Shown piece by piece: positions 26,316 to 34,181 of a stretch of DNA of 64,000 nt. The stretch's first letter is position 1, and every line of letters begins with the position of its first letter. The stretch comes from DATFVJ01 sp035517695. GTDB taxonomy: Bacteria; Actinomycetota; Actinomycetes; Streptosporangiales; Streptosporangiaceae. A model generated the notes under the pieces. That model had not been told where the DNA came from. It saw only the letters and a program-made list of their open reading frames with translations, and searched no databases. Made by a program: the position numbers and the translations under genes. Location: NCBI GenBank assembly GCA_035517695.1, contig DATIYI010000204.1, positions 1 to 64,000 on the forward strand, in the 5' to 3' direction.

Positions 26316-27077
26316 ATGGCGGTACGGGCCGAGCACCGCGAGGGCATAACAACGATCATTCTCGACCGGCCGGAGGTGCGGAACGCCGTCGATGGCCCGA
26401 CGGCGGGGGCGCTCGCCGACGCGATGCGGGCCTTCGATGCCGACCCCGCTGCGCGCGCTGCCGTGCTTTACGGCGCGGGCGGTACGTTCTGCGCCGGCGC
26501 GGACCTGACGGCAATGGGCGGCCCAGCGAGCAACCGGGTGGCCGCTGACGGCGACGCGCCGATGGGACCCTCCCGGCTACGGCTGTCCAAGCCGGTGATC
26601 GCGGCGATAGCCGGTCACGCCGTCGCGGGCGGGCTTGAACTCGCCCTCTGGTGCGATGTGCGGATCGCCGAGGAGGGCGCGGTTCTCGGGGTGTTCTGCC
26701 GCCGCTGGGGAGTGCCGCTGATCGACGGCGGAACGGTCCGGCTGCCACGGATCGTGGGACTCGGGCGCGCGCTTGACCTCATCTTGACCGGCCGGCCGGT
26801 CGAGGCCGCAGAGGCGCTGCAGATGGGCTTGGTCAACCGGGTGGTCCCGGTCGGGCACGCGCGGGCGGCCGCCGAGCAGCTCGCCGGGGAGATCTCGGCG
26901 TTCCCGCAGGAGTGCCTGCGCAGCGACCGGACCGCCGCGCTCGAGGGGCTCACGCTCGACGAGCCCGCGGCGCTGGCGAACGAGTTCGGCCACGGGGTGG
27001 AAACGATCGAGAAAGCTGGGCTGCCCGGCGTTGAACGCTTCCGCCGCGGCACCGGCCGAGGCGGCGCCTTCGGGTAA
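26316..27077 (+). CDS. Enoyl-CoA hydratase/isomerase family protein
   Basis: A 253-residue crotonase-fold protein. The oxyanion-hole region GGTFCAGADLTAMGG and the second hole IAGHAVAGGLELALWCDVRIA are clear. In the usual hydratase both glutamates of the active site are present; here the first falls in RRWGVPLIDGGTVRLPR, where the expected Glu is not evident, so hydratase activity is doubtful and another crotonase reaction is possible. ATG at 26316 has AGGGG upstream; an in-frame GTG at 26310 is less good. It follows korB after a 100-nt gap in the same direction. Confidence 0.85.
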   Translation: MAVRAEHREGITTIILDRPEVRNAVDGPTAGALADAMRAFDADPAARAAVLYGAGGTFCAGADLTAMGGPASNRVAADGDAPMGPSRLRLSKPVIAAIAGHAVAGGLELALWCDVRIAEEGAVLGVFCRRWGVPLIDGGTVRLPRIVGLGRALDLILTGRPVEAAEALQMGLVNRVVPVGHARAAAEQLAGEISAFPQECLRSDRTAALEGLTLDEPAALANEFGHGVETIEKAGLPGVERFRRGTGRGGAFG

Positions 27078-27157
27078 GCGCTCGCGCGACCCCATTCGCC
27101 GTAGCCGCATGCCAGGAACGGACGTCTGCGCGGCAGCCGTTCGGCTGACTGGTTTGC

Positions 27158-27850
27158 CTAACCCAATGCCTCCGCCAGCGCCCACAGGTCGCGCCATTCG
27201 AAATCGGGCACCTCGCCGGGCGGGCGCGCTCGGGCGGACCGGTTCACCCATGCAGTGCGCATCCCCACCGCATTCGCTGGCCCGTTGTCGTACTCGAAAC
27301 CGAACGCCACGTGCAGGATGCGGTCCGGCGGCGTGCCGATCACCTCGAGCGCGCGGTGGAACACCGCGGGAGCGGGCTTGTAAGCATGGCAGTCCTCCGC
27401 CGTGATCACCGCGTCGAAAGGTATCTCGAGATGCCTGAGCGTGTGTACGATGATGTCGCGGTCGGTGTTCGAGATGATCACTAGTTGGGCGCCGCGCGCC
27501 CGCGCCGCCGCCAGGGCGGAGCGGGTGTCAGGAAATGGCTGCCAGCTGCGCATCGCCCGGACGAACGCCGCCTTGTCCGCCTGCGTCACGGACCAGCCCT
27601 GTTCGGCCGCCAGCAGCGCAAGGCTGTTCGCCAGGATCTCCTTGTAGGGCCGGTACGCGCCCGCTATCAGGTCAAACTGGATTCGCTCCCAGCGTTCCCG
27701 GATGCCCGCCGCCGATGGCAGCTCGGCGGCCGAGGACTCGGCTGGGCCGGCGTCGCGGAGGGCCAGCTCGTAAAGAAACGACGCGGTTCCGCCTTCCCAG
27801 TCGACGAGCGTGCCATAGCAGTCGAATGTGACCACCCTGATTCCCGCCAT
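27158..27850 (-). CDS. HAD-superfamily hydrolase, haloacid dehalogenase type II-like
   Basis: A 230-residue HAD hydrolase. Motif I is VTFDCYGTLVDWEGG near residue 7 (nucleophile Asp), motif II is IISNTDRDI, the Lys of motif III is in CHAYKPAPAVFHRAL, and motif IV is HVAFGFEYDNGPANAVGM. The dispositions match (S)-2-haloacid dehalogenase-type enzymes, but many of these are phosphatases. ATG at 27850 has AAGGAG nine nt upstream. It is divergent from the DUF4234 gene. Confidence 0.88.
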   Translation of the reverse strand: MAGIRVVTFDCYGTLVDWEGGTASFLYELALRDAGPAESSAAELPSAAGIRERWERIQFDLIAGAYRPYKEILANSLALLAAEQGWSVTQADKAAFVRAMRSWQPFPDTRSALAAARARGAQLVIISNTDRDIIVHTLRHLEIPFDAVITAEDCHAYKPAPAVFHRALEVIGTPPDRILHVAFGFEYDNGPANAVGMRTAWVNRSARARPPGEVPDFEWRDLWALAEALG

Positions 27851-27964
27851 GGATCGGCGCTCCTTCCGCAAATGCACTGTTGTTACCATCGTTCAGTACA
27901 GTCCTGGGCGTCGCGGCGCGGCGGACGGGTCCGCGATCGTGTGGTTTACGTCTTGGGGGCAGGC

Positions 27965-28378
27965 ATGGAAGGCCGTGCAGGAAAGACCAGGAATATCTTC
28001 CTCGTGTGGCTTGTGTGGCCGCTGATCACGATCGGGATCTACTTCTTCGTCTGGTATTACAAGGTGAACAGGGAAGCACGGGACTTCGATCCGCGCATCG
28101 AGGTCGAGCCCGCGGTCTCGCTGCTCGCCGTGCTGCTCGGATGGATCATCATTGTCCCGCCGTTCGTCTCCATCTACCGGACTGGCGAACGGATCGCGAA
28201 AATGCAGCGGGCGGCCGGCCTCGAGCCCACCTGCAGCGCGATACTCGGCCTGCTGCTGACGTTCGTCTTCCACCTGGAATCGTTGTACTACCAGTACGAA
28301 CTGAACCGGATCTGGGAACACTACGGCAGCCCAGCAGAAGGAACGCCGGTGCCGCTCGCCATCCCCGCCGTCGCCTGA
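27965..28378 (+). CDS. DUF4234 membrane protein
   Basis: A 137-residue membrane protein with the DUF4234 pattern: RNIFLVWLVWPLITIGIYFF then VWYYKVNREARDFDP, a second hydrophobic stretch SLLAVLLGWIIIVPPFVSIY, TGERIAKMQRAAG, and a final segment with LLLTFVFHLESLYYQYELNRIW. The arrangement is of three to four membrane helices with a conserved charged linker. The function is unknown. ATG at 27965 has a GGGGG run just upstream. An integrase remnant begins right after the stop. Confidence 0.82.
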   Translation: MEGRAGKTRNIFLVWLVWPLITIGIYFFVWYYKVNREARDFDPRIEVEPAVSLLAVLLGWIIIVPPFVSIYRTGERIAKMQRAAGLEPTCSAILGLLLTFVFHLESLYYQYELNRIWEHYGSPAEGTPVPLAIPAVA

Positions 28379-28390
28379 CGTCGCCTGACG

Positions 28391-28690
28391 TGCGGCGCGC
28401 TGCACGTCCAGCGCCAGGTGAAGATCATCCGCGGTGAGCAGGTGTTCGCGCCGCTGACGAACGACAAGGTGCATTCCGTGCCGCTGACCTACGACGCGGC
28501 GGTGATGCTGTCGGAGTACATCCGGACCTACCCGCCCGAGTCCGTGACGCTGCCGTGGGTCAAGGCGGACGGCGAGCCGACGACGTTCACGCAGTGCCGC
28601 GGCGACACCGAGGCGACCGCGCAGGCGATCCACTCGCACCTGATGCCCGACGACACCGACCGTGTCCGCAAGGCGATCGGGGCAGTTCTT
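28391..28690 (+). pseudogene. Tyrosine recombinase (integrase) remnant
   Basis: The frame reads LHVQRQVKIIRGEQVFAPL, then HSVPLTYDAAVMLSEYI and PPESVTLPWV, which is the mid-region of actinobacterial phage/plasmid integrases. It jumps at about TTFTQ to AIHSHLMPDDTDRVRKAI, the C-terminal end. The block with the catalytic HxxR is missing and the nucleophile Tyr of the YxHLMP motif is His. The fragment therefore has an internal deletion of about 70 residues or more and no start. It marks an old insertion between the DUF4234 gene and msrA. Confidence 0.7.
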
Positions 28691-28751
28691 CGCCCGCCGG
28701 GACGAGGTACCTGGAAGCGTCAGGTGGCCGTCATGTGCCCTGATTGTGCCC

Positions 28752-29453
28752 TCACGCGCCCCGATACGCCCTGCGCGCGCCCGTGCCGTCCCCCGCCCGA
28801 TCGGCCGGGCGGACGCCAACGGGGCAGGTCACGCCCGTGCCGTGGTCCGGGCAGTAGCCGTTCGGGACCTTCTGGAGATACTGCTGGTGGTAGTCCTCGG
28901 CGAAGTAGAACTCACCGGCGGGGACGATTTCGGTGCTGATCTCGCCGTGGCCGGCCGCGGCGAGTGCACGCTGGTAGGCGTCTCTCGACTCCTCCGCCGC
29001 CTCCTTCTGCTCGGGCGACCCATAGAAGATCACCGACCGGTACTGCGTGCCGACGTCGTTGCCCTGGCGCATCCCCTGAGTAGGATCATGCGACTCCCAG
29101 AACAGCTTGAGCAGGTCCTGGTAGCTGGTCCTCGCCGGGTCGAACACCACCCGGACCGCCTCGGCGTGCCCGGTCCTGCCGCTGCATACCTCGCCATAGG
29201 TGGGGTTCGGCGTGTAACCGCCCGCATAGCCCACAGCTGTTGTCACCACGCCAGGTGCCTGCCAGAAGGCCCGCTCCGCGCCCCAGAAGCAGCCGAGCGC
29301 GAACTCCGCGACCTGCGTTCCCTCCGGGTAAGGCGGCGTCAACGGCCCGCCCAGTACCTCGTGTGTGGTGGGCACACGCATCGCGTCAGGCCGCCCCGGC
29401 AGCGCCTCATCTGGCGTCACGGGCCGGCCCTTGCGAGATCCGAACAAGTTCAC
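28752..29453 (-). CDS. msrA: Peptide-methionine (S)-S-oxide reductase
   Basis: A 233-residue MsrA that reduces methionine-S-sulfoxide in proteins. The catalytic cysteine is Cys55 in FALGCFWGAER, followed by VGYAGGYTPNPTYGEVCSG and GHAEAVRVVFDP; NGYCPDHGTG near the C-terminus has a likely resolving cysteine. GTG at 29453 has AGGAGG seven nt upstream. The N-terminal 45-residue extension is usual in actinobacterial MsrA. It is a single gene, with the integrase remnant after it and a polyprenyl synthase gene before it. Confidence 0.93.
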   Translation of the reverse strand: MNLFGSRKGRPVTPDEALPGRPDAMRVPTTHEVLGGPLTPPYPEGTQVAEFALGCFWGAERAFWQAPGVVTTAVGYAGGYTPNPTYGEVCSGRTGHAEAVRVVFDPARTSYQDLLKLFWESHDPTQGMRQGNDVGTQYRSVIFYGSPEQKEAAEESRDAYQRALAAAGHGEISTEIVPAGEFYFAEDYHQQYLQKVPNGYCPDHGTGVTCPVGVRPADRAGDGTGARRAYRGA

Positions 29454-29474
29454 CTTGCATCCTCCTGTAGCAAG

Positions 29475-29527
29475 GGCCGGCGAACGTCCGGCCCCCTGTC
29501 AGTCCCGACGGACCGGCGAACGCCGGC
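29475..29527 (-). terminator. Two GC hairpins between polyprenyl synthase and msrA
   Basis: gggccgg (29475-29481) and ccggccc (29489-29495) form a 7-bp stem; ccggc (29514-29518) and gccgg (29523-29527) form a second, shorter one with the same loop motif gaac. They lie just after the polyprenyl synthase on the reverse strand and could end its transcript before msrA. Confidence 0.45.
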
Positions 29528-29566
29528 CCAGTTCAGTGCGTACGGGCGGCGGATGGCCGGCCCGTT

Positions 29567-30562
29567 TCACCCCGTCCGCTCGACCACGTAGTCGCAGAGC
29601 GATTCGAACGCGGTTCGCGCGGGGACATCAGGTAGCGCGAGCACCTGCTCGCGTGCCTCGTCCGCCCACCGGCGCAGGTCCGCTCGCGCGGCAGCCATCG
29701 CGGGATGCGCACGAAGCAGCCCGAGCGCCTCCGCATGCAGCCGTGGATCGGTCAGGTCGGCGCCGCTCAGCAGCTCACGCAGCCGGCTGCCATCAGGCTT
29801 CGCTGAACGCAGCGCGTGTAGCACTGGGAGCGTTTGGACGCCCTCGCGCAGGTCGGTGCCTGGCGTCTTGCCTGACTCGATCGACTCGCTCGCCACGTCG
29901 AGAATGTCGTCCGACAACTGGAATGCCATGCCGAGCGCGTCGCACGCGGCCTCGGTATGGCGCACCACGGCGGGCGGTGCACCGCCGAACATGGCGCCGA
30001 AGCGGCCCGCCGTCGCGATCAGCGAGGCGGTCTTGTCCGCCACGACACATAGGTAGTGCTCGAGCGGATCCTGACCTGGGCGCGGGCCGACCGTCTCCGC
30101 GACCTGACCGTTGACAAGCCGGATGAAGGTCTCGGCCTGAATCCTGATCGCGTCGCTGCCAAGATCCGCCAGGATCCGTGACGCACAGGCGAACAAGAAG
30201 TCGCCGGTGAGGATCGCGACCATGTTGCCCCAGCGCGAATTCGCCGACGAATGGCCGCGGCGCATAACCGCCTCGTCCATGACGTCGTCGTGGTACAGGG
30301 TGGCGAGGTGCGTCAGTTCGATCGCCACCGCCGCAGGGACGACCTTCGGCGCCGTGGCATCACCGAACTGCGCGGAAAGCAGCACGAGCGTTGCCCGAAA
30401 TCGCTTCCCACCAGCGTCGATCAGGTGCCGTGCGGCATCGGCAAGCACGCCGTCTACGCGGCTGGCAACGTCCTGGAGCGCCTCCTCCACCTGATCGAGC
30501 CCGCTCAGGACCTCGGCGGCGAGCGCACCGTCGCGAAGGTCCGCAGGGAAGGCAGTGATCAC
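29567..30562 (-). CDS. Long-chain polyprenyl diphosphate synthase (menaquinone side chain)
   Basis: A 331-residue trans-isoprenyl diphosphate synthase. The first Asp-rich motif is LYHDDVMD (residues 89-96), the second LSDDILD near 219; GGKRFRATLVLL carries the lysine and arginine that bind isopentenyl diphosphate. Small residues before the first motif fit a long-chain product (hepta- to nonaprenyl). It would make the menaquinone tail used by the nuo complex encoded upstream. GTG at 30562 has GGGAG five nt upstream. In related genomes this gene is commonly near nuo and men genes, as here. Confidence 0.88.
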   Translation of the reverse strand: MITAFPADLRDGALAAEVLSGLDQVEEALQDVASRVDGVLADAARHLIDAGGKRFRATLVLLSAQFGDATAPKVVPAAVAIELTHLATLYHDDVMDEAVMRRGHSSANSRWGNMVAILTGDFLFACASRILADLGSDAIRIQAETFIRLVNGQVAETVGPRPGQDPLEHYLCVVADKTASLIATAGRFGAMFGGAPPAVVRHTEAACDALGMAFQLSDDILDVASESIESGKTPGTDLREGVQTLPVLHALRSAKPDGSRLRELLSGADLTDPRLHAEALGLLRAHPAMAAARADLRRWADEAREQVLALPDVPARTAFESLCDYVVERTG

Positions 30563-30956
30563 GCAGGCTCCCAGTTATCTATGCATGCTGTCAGGTGTCG
30601 CGCGGACAGTTGGGCCGAGCAACGTCGTCCGAGCTACCTCCTAACACACCATTCTCAAGGTTGTGGCGCTACTGCGCATTCCCCGGCCCCCGCCTGCGGC
30701 CGGTGGCACACGATGGCCCATCAGGCGTCAGGATTGACCCCACGATGGCCCATCGTTTGTCACCGCCGCCGGAGCCGTCGGCAAGCGTCGGCTCAAGGAG
30801 ATCATCCGGGGCGCTCGAAGGCGATACGCCGCTCGGGAGCTCTACCGGTGCCGGCCGACCGCCAGGACCTGCGCATCAGTCTCATCAGGCGCGGGCGGCC
30901 CGTCAAGATGATCGTATGGCTGTGCCAAGGCGCTGGTGTCCATAGCTGAGCTGCGC
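30563..30956. promoter_or_regulatory. Upstream region of polyprenyl synthase with duplicated palindromic sites
   Basis: No gene is supported here. The 14-mer cacgatggcccatc occurs at 30709-30722 and again at 30741-30754, exactly 32 bp apart (three helical turns), and each contains the palindrome GATGG-C-CCATC. They lie 147-192 nt upstream of the polyprenyl synthase start. The spacing suits two dimers bound on one face of the DNA. The rest of the region has no clear motif. Confidence 0.5.
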
Positions 30957-32537
30957 TCAGCGGACGAACAACTGGCTGGCGGCATGATTCGCCAGGTTGA
31001 GCAGCGGCTCAGGCGCCACTCCGAATACCAGCGTGGCCAGCACCCCGATCCCGACGGCGCTTGCCGTCAGGGCGCTTGGCACGACCACCGTAGGGCCGTC
31101 AACCGCAGGCTCCGAGAAGAACATCAGCACGATCACACGGACGTAGAAGAACGCGGCTACCGCGCTGCTCAGCACGCCGACGATGACGAGTGGCGTCGCT
31201 CCTGCCGCGATCGCCGCCTGGAAGACCGCGAACTTGCCGGTGAACCCGCTCGTGAGCGGAATGCCGGCGAAGGCGAGCAGGAAGAACGCGAAGATCCCGG
31301 CCACCATTGGTGAGCGCTTGCCGAGGCCCGCCCATCGGGACAAGTGGACCGCCTCTCCCGTGGTGTCGCGCACCAGCGTCACCACGGCGAACGCCCCGAT
31401 CGTGGTGAAACCGTAAACGGCGAGATAGAACAGGCAGGCCGACAGTCCCGCCGTGGTGGCGGCGATCACACCGGTGAGGATGAACCCCACGTGTGCGATC
31501 GACGAGTAGGCGAGCAACCGCTTGACGTCCGTCTGGGTGATCGCGATCACCGCGCCCACGACCATGGTGAGGATGGCTATTGTCCACAAGATCGGACGCC
31601 AGTCCCAGGTCAGCGTGCCGAAGGCGACGTAGAACACGCGCAGTACCGCGCCGAACGCGGCCACCACCGTGCACGAGGCCATCAGGGCGGTGATCGGAGT
31701 GGGCGCGCCTTGGTACACATCCGGCTTCCACGCCTGGAAGGGCACGGCTCCGATCTTGAACAAGAGGCCCAGGCCGAGCAGTGCGATCCCGCCCGCGAGC
31801 AGCGTGGTATTTGAGGTGTTCGAGGCCGCGGCGGTCGCGATGTCGGACAGCCTGACCGACCCAGCGAATCCGTACAACAGGGCGATCCCGTAGAGGAAAA
31901 ACGCCGACGAGAAGGCGCCGAGCAGGAAGTACTTGACCGCAGCCTCCTGGGAAAGGAGCCTGCGCCGCCGTGCCAGCCCGCACAGCAGGTACAGGGGAAG
32001 TGACAGCACCTCGAGCGCGACGAACATGGTGAGCAGGTCGTTCGCCGCTGGGAACAGCAGCATGCCACCGACAGCGAAGAGCATCAGCGGATACACCTCG
32101 GTGTGCGAGATCCCCGCGAGCAGCCCTTCGCGCTCCTCCGGGCTACCGGGGATCGCGGCCGCCTGAGCCGCGAACGCGCCGGCGTCGTGCGAGCCCTCCC
32201 CGACAAGCAGCGCGCTGATCAGGGCAAGGATGATGATTGTGCCCTGGATGAACAGCGTCGGCCGGTCGACCGCGACCGCGCCCATGGCTGCGATGTGCCC
32301 CGGCTTATGATCGCCGAACAGGCTGCTTGAGCTCGCAATGACCACCGTGAGGACGAACGCGGCGGCAAGGCTGGCAAGCGAAATCACCAATTGCACCGAA
32401 CGGCGGATGCGGCGTGGCGCAAACGCTTCCACGAGCACACCCGCCACCGCGGCACCGAACACCACGAGCATCGGGGACAGCTGGAAGTACTCGATATGCG
32501 GGGGCGCGATCGGAGCGGCCGCCGCAAGTGTCCCCAT
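30957..32537 (-). CDS. nuoN: NADH-quinone oxidoreductase subunit N
   Basis: A 526-residue antiporter-like membrane subunit, the last gene of the operon. It has about 14 membrane helices; the conserved pump residues lie in LTMFVALEVLSLPLYLLCGL (Glu of helix 5) and in the KIGAVPFQAWKPDVYQGAP region (Lys of helix 7). QTDVKRLLAYSSIAHVGF is the next signature. The ATG at 32537 shares one base with the nuoM stop (TGATG), so I prefer it to the GTG at 32540. Confidence 0.95.
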   Translation of the reverse strand: MGTLAAAAPIAPPHIEYFQLSPMLVVFGAAVAGVLVEAFAPRRIRRSVQLVISLASLAAAFVLTVVIASSSSLFGDHKPGHIAAMGAVAVDRPTLFIQGTIIILALISALLVGEGSHDAGAFAAQAAAIPGSPEEREGLLAGISHTEVYPLMLFAVGGMLLFPAANDLLTMFVALEVLSLPLYLLCGLARRRRLLSQEAAVKYFLLGAFSSAFFLYGIALLYGFAGSVRLSDIATAAASNTSNTTLLAGGIALLGLGLLFKIGAVPFQAWKPDVYQGAPTPITALMASCTVVAAFGAVLRVFYVAFGTLTWDWRPILWTIAILTMVVGAVIAITQTDVKRLLAYSSIAHVGFILTGVIAATTAGLSACLFYLAVYGFTTIGAFAVVTLVRDTTGEAVHLSRWAGLGKRSPMVAGIFAFFLLAFAGIPLTSGFTGKFAVFQAAIAAGATPLVIVGVLSSAVAAFFYVRVIVLMFFSEPAVDGPTVVVPSALTASAVGIGVLATLVFGVAPEPLLNLANHAASQLFVR

Positions 32538-34120
32538 CACGGAGTGGCTCCCTTCACGCCCGCCGACCCGGCCGGCCTGCTCACCGTGGGGGGCGGATCA
32601 GTGGCGTGGATCTGCGTCATGGTGTGCCTGACGGCGGGATTGATGATGTTGAGTATCGGTTGCGGGTAGACACCAAGCGCGATGATCAATGCGACCAGCG
32701 GGCCCACGGCCCATAGCTCGCGGGCCTTGAGGTCGGGCATCCCCTTGACCTCCTCGCGGGTGGGGCCGTTCATCGTGCGCTGGTACATCCACAGGATGTA
32801 GATCGCGGCGAGGATCATCCCCAGGGTGGCGAATACGGCAGGCACCTTGTAACGGGTGAAGGTTCCGACAAGCACGAGGAACTCGCTGACGAAGGTGCTC
32901 AGCCCGGGCAGCGAAAGTGTGGCGAGGCCGGCAAGGAGGAAAAGCCCCGCCAGAATCGGCGCCACCTTCTGCACACCGCCGTAATCCGCGATCCGCTGCG
33001 ATCCCCTCCGGGTGATCAGGAAGCCCGCGATCAGGAAGAGCGCGCCGGTAGCGAAGCCGTGATTGACCATATAGAGGGTCGCGCCTGACTGTCCCTGAGT
33101 GGTGAGCACGAAGATGCCGAGCGCGATGAACCCGAAGTGCGATACGGACGTGTACGCGATCAGCCGCTTCATGTCGGTCTGCCCGATCGCGACGATCGCT
33201 CCGTACAGGATGCCGATCACGGCCAGCGTGATTACCAGCGGGGTGAAATATCTCGCCCCCGCGGGGAACAGCTCCAGGCAATAGCGCAACATGCCGAAGG
33301 TGCCGACCTTGTCGAGCACGCCGACAAGCACCACCGCGGCGCCGGGCTGAGCGGCGGTCGCCGCGTCGGGAAGCCAGGTGTGGAACGGCCACAGCGGCGC
33401 CTTTATCGCGAAGGCGACGAAAAATCCCAGGAAGAGCCACTTCTGCACGGGCAGGCTCAGCGTCAGGTGGGTCAGGTCGGTGAACAGGAACGTGCCCTTG
33501 GCGCCGCCATGGGCGGAGTAGACGTAGAGCGCGATGATGGCCACCAGCATCAGCAGGCCGCCAAGCAGGCTGTAGAGCAGGAATTTCACCGCCGCGTACT
33601 GCCGCTGGCCAACGCCGAAGCTCCCGATCATGAAGTACATCGGGATAAGCATGGCCTCGAAGAAGACGTAGAAGAGGAAGACATCGGTCGCCACGAAGAC
33701 ACCAATGATCATCGTCTCGAGCACCAGCATCAACGAGAAGTAGGTCTTCACGCTGCGCTTGCCGACGTCCGCGTCGTTCCACGAGGCGAGCACCACGATC
33801 GGCATCAGCACAACGGACATCAGGACGAGGACGAGCGCGATGCCGTCCACGCCAACCGCGTAATGCACGCCGAACTGCGGGATCCAGCTGTAGATCTCGG
33901 TGAACTGGAACTGCGGACCGCCAGGCTTGAACCGGACCGCCACCACGATCGCGATCGCCAGCGTTGCCAGGGTGAATACCAGCGCGAACCATTTGGCTAG
34001 CAGGGCACGCGCATCTCGATCAACCTGGGCGATCCCGGCCGGGTTGGGGATGGCAGCGATCACCAGCGCGCCGACCAGGGGGATTGCGCCCATGACGGTA
34101 AGCCACGGAAAGCCGCTCAT
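32537..34120 (-). CDS. nuoM: NADH-quinone oxidoreductase subunit M
   Basis: A 527-residue antiporter-like proton-pumping subunit of the membrane arm. Signatures are DVFLFYVFFEAMLIPMYFMI (helix 5 Glu), KAPLWPFHTWLPDAATAAQP (helix 7 Lys and surrounding) and GQTDMKRLIAYTSVSHFGFI. There are about 14 hydrophobic helices. It overlaps nuoN by one base and follows nuoL by 61 nt. Confidence 0.96.
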   Translation of the reverse strand: MSGFPWLTVMGAIPLVGALVIAAIPNPAGIAQVDRDARALLAKWFALVFTLATLAIAIVVAVRFKPGGPQFQFTEIYSWIPQFGVHYAVGVDGIALVLVLMSVVLMPIVVLASWNDADVGKRSVKTYFSLMLVLETMIIGVFVATDVFLFYVFFEAMLIPMYFMIGSFGVGQRQYAAVKFLLYSLLGGLLMLVAIIALYVYSAHGGAKGTFLFTDLTHLTLSLPVQKWLFLGFFVAFAIKAPLWPFHTWLPDAATAAQPGAAVVLVGVLDKVGTFGMLRYCLELFPAGARYFTPLVITLAVIGILYGAIVAIGQTDMKRLIAYTSVSHFGFIALGIFVLTTQGQSGATLYMVNHGFATGALFLIAGFLITRRGSQRIADYGGVQKVAPILAGLFLLAGLATLSLPGLSTFVSEFLVLVGTFTRYKVPAVFATLGMILAAIYILWMYQRTMNGPTREEVKGMPDLKARELWAVGPLVALIIALGVYPQPILNIINPAVRHTMTQIHATDPPPTVSRPAGSAGVKGATP

Positions 34121-34181
34121 GTCATCTGCCTCCCTCGGGCGGTCGGCCCCGAGGAAGGTCGACAGAGGATTCTCATCGCTG

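Noticed and set aside
29365..30114. Forward Arg/Pro-rich frame over the polyprenyl synthase
   Set aside because: No domain; the reverse strand has both Asp-rich motifs.
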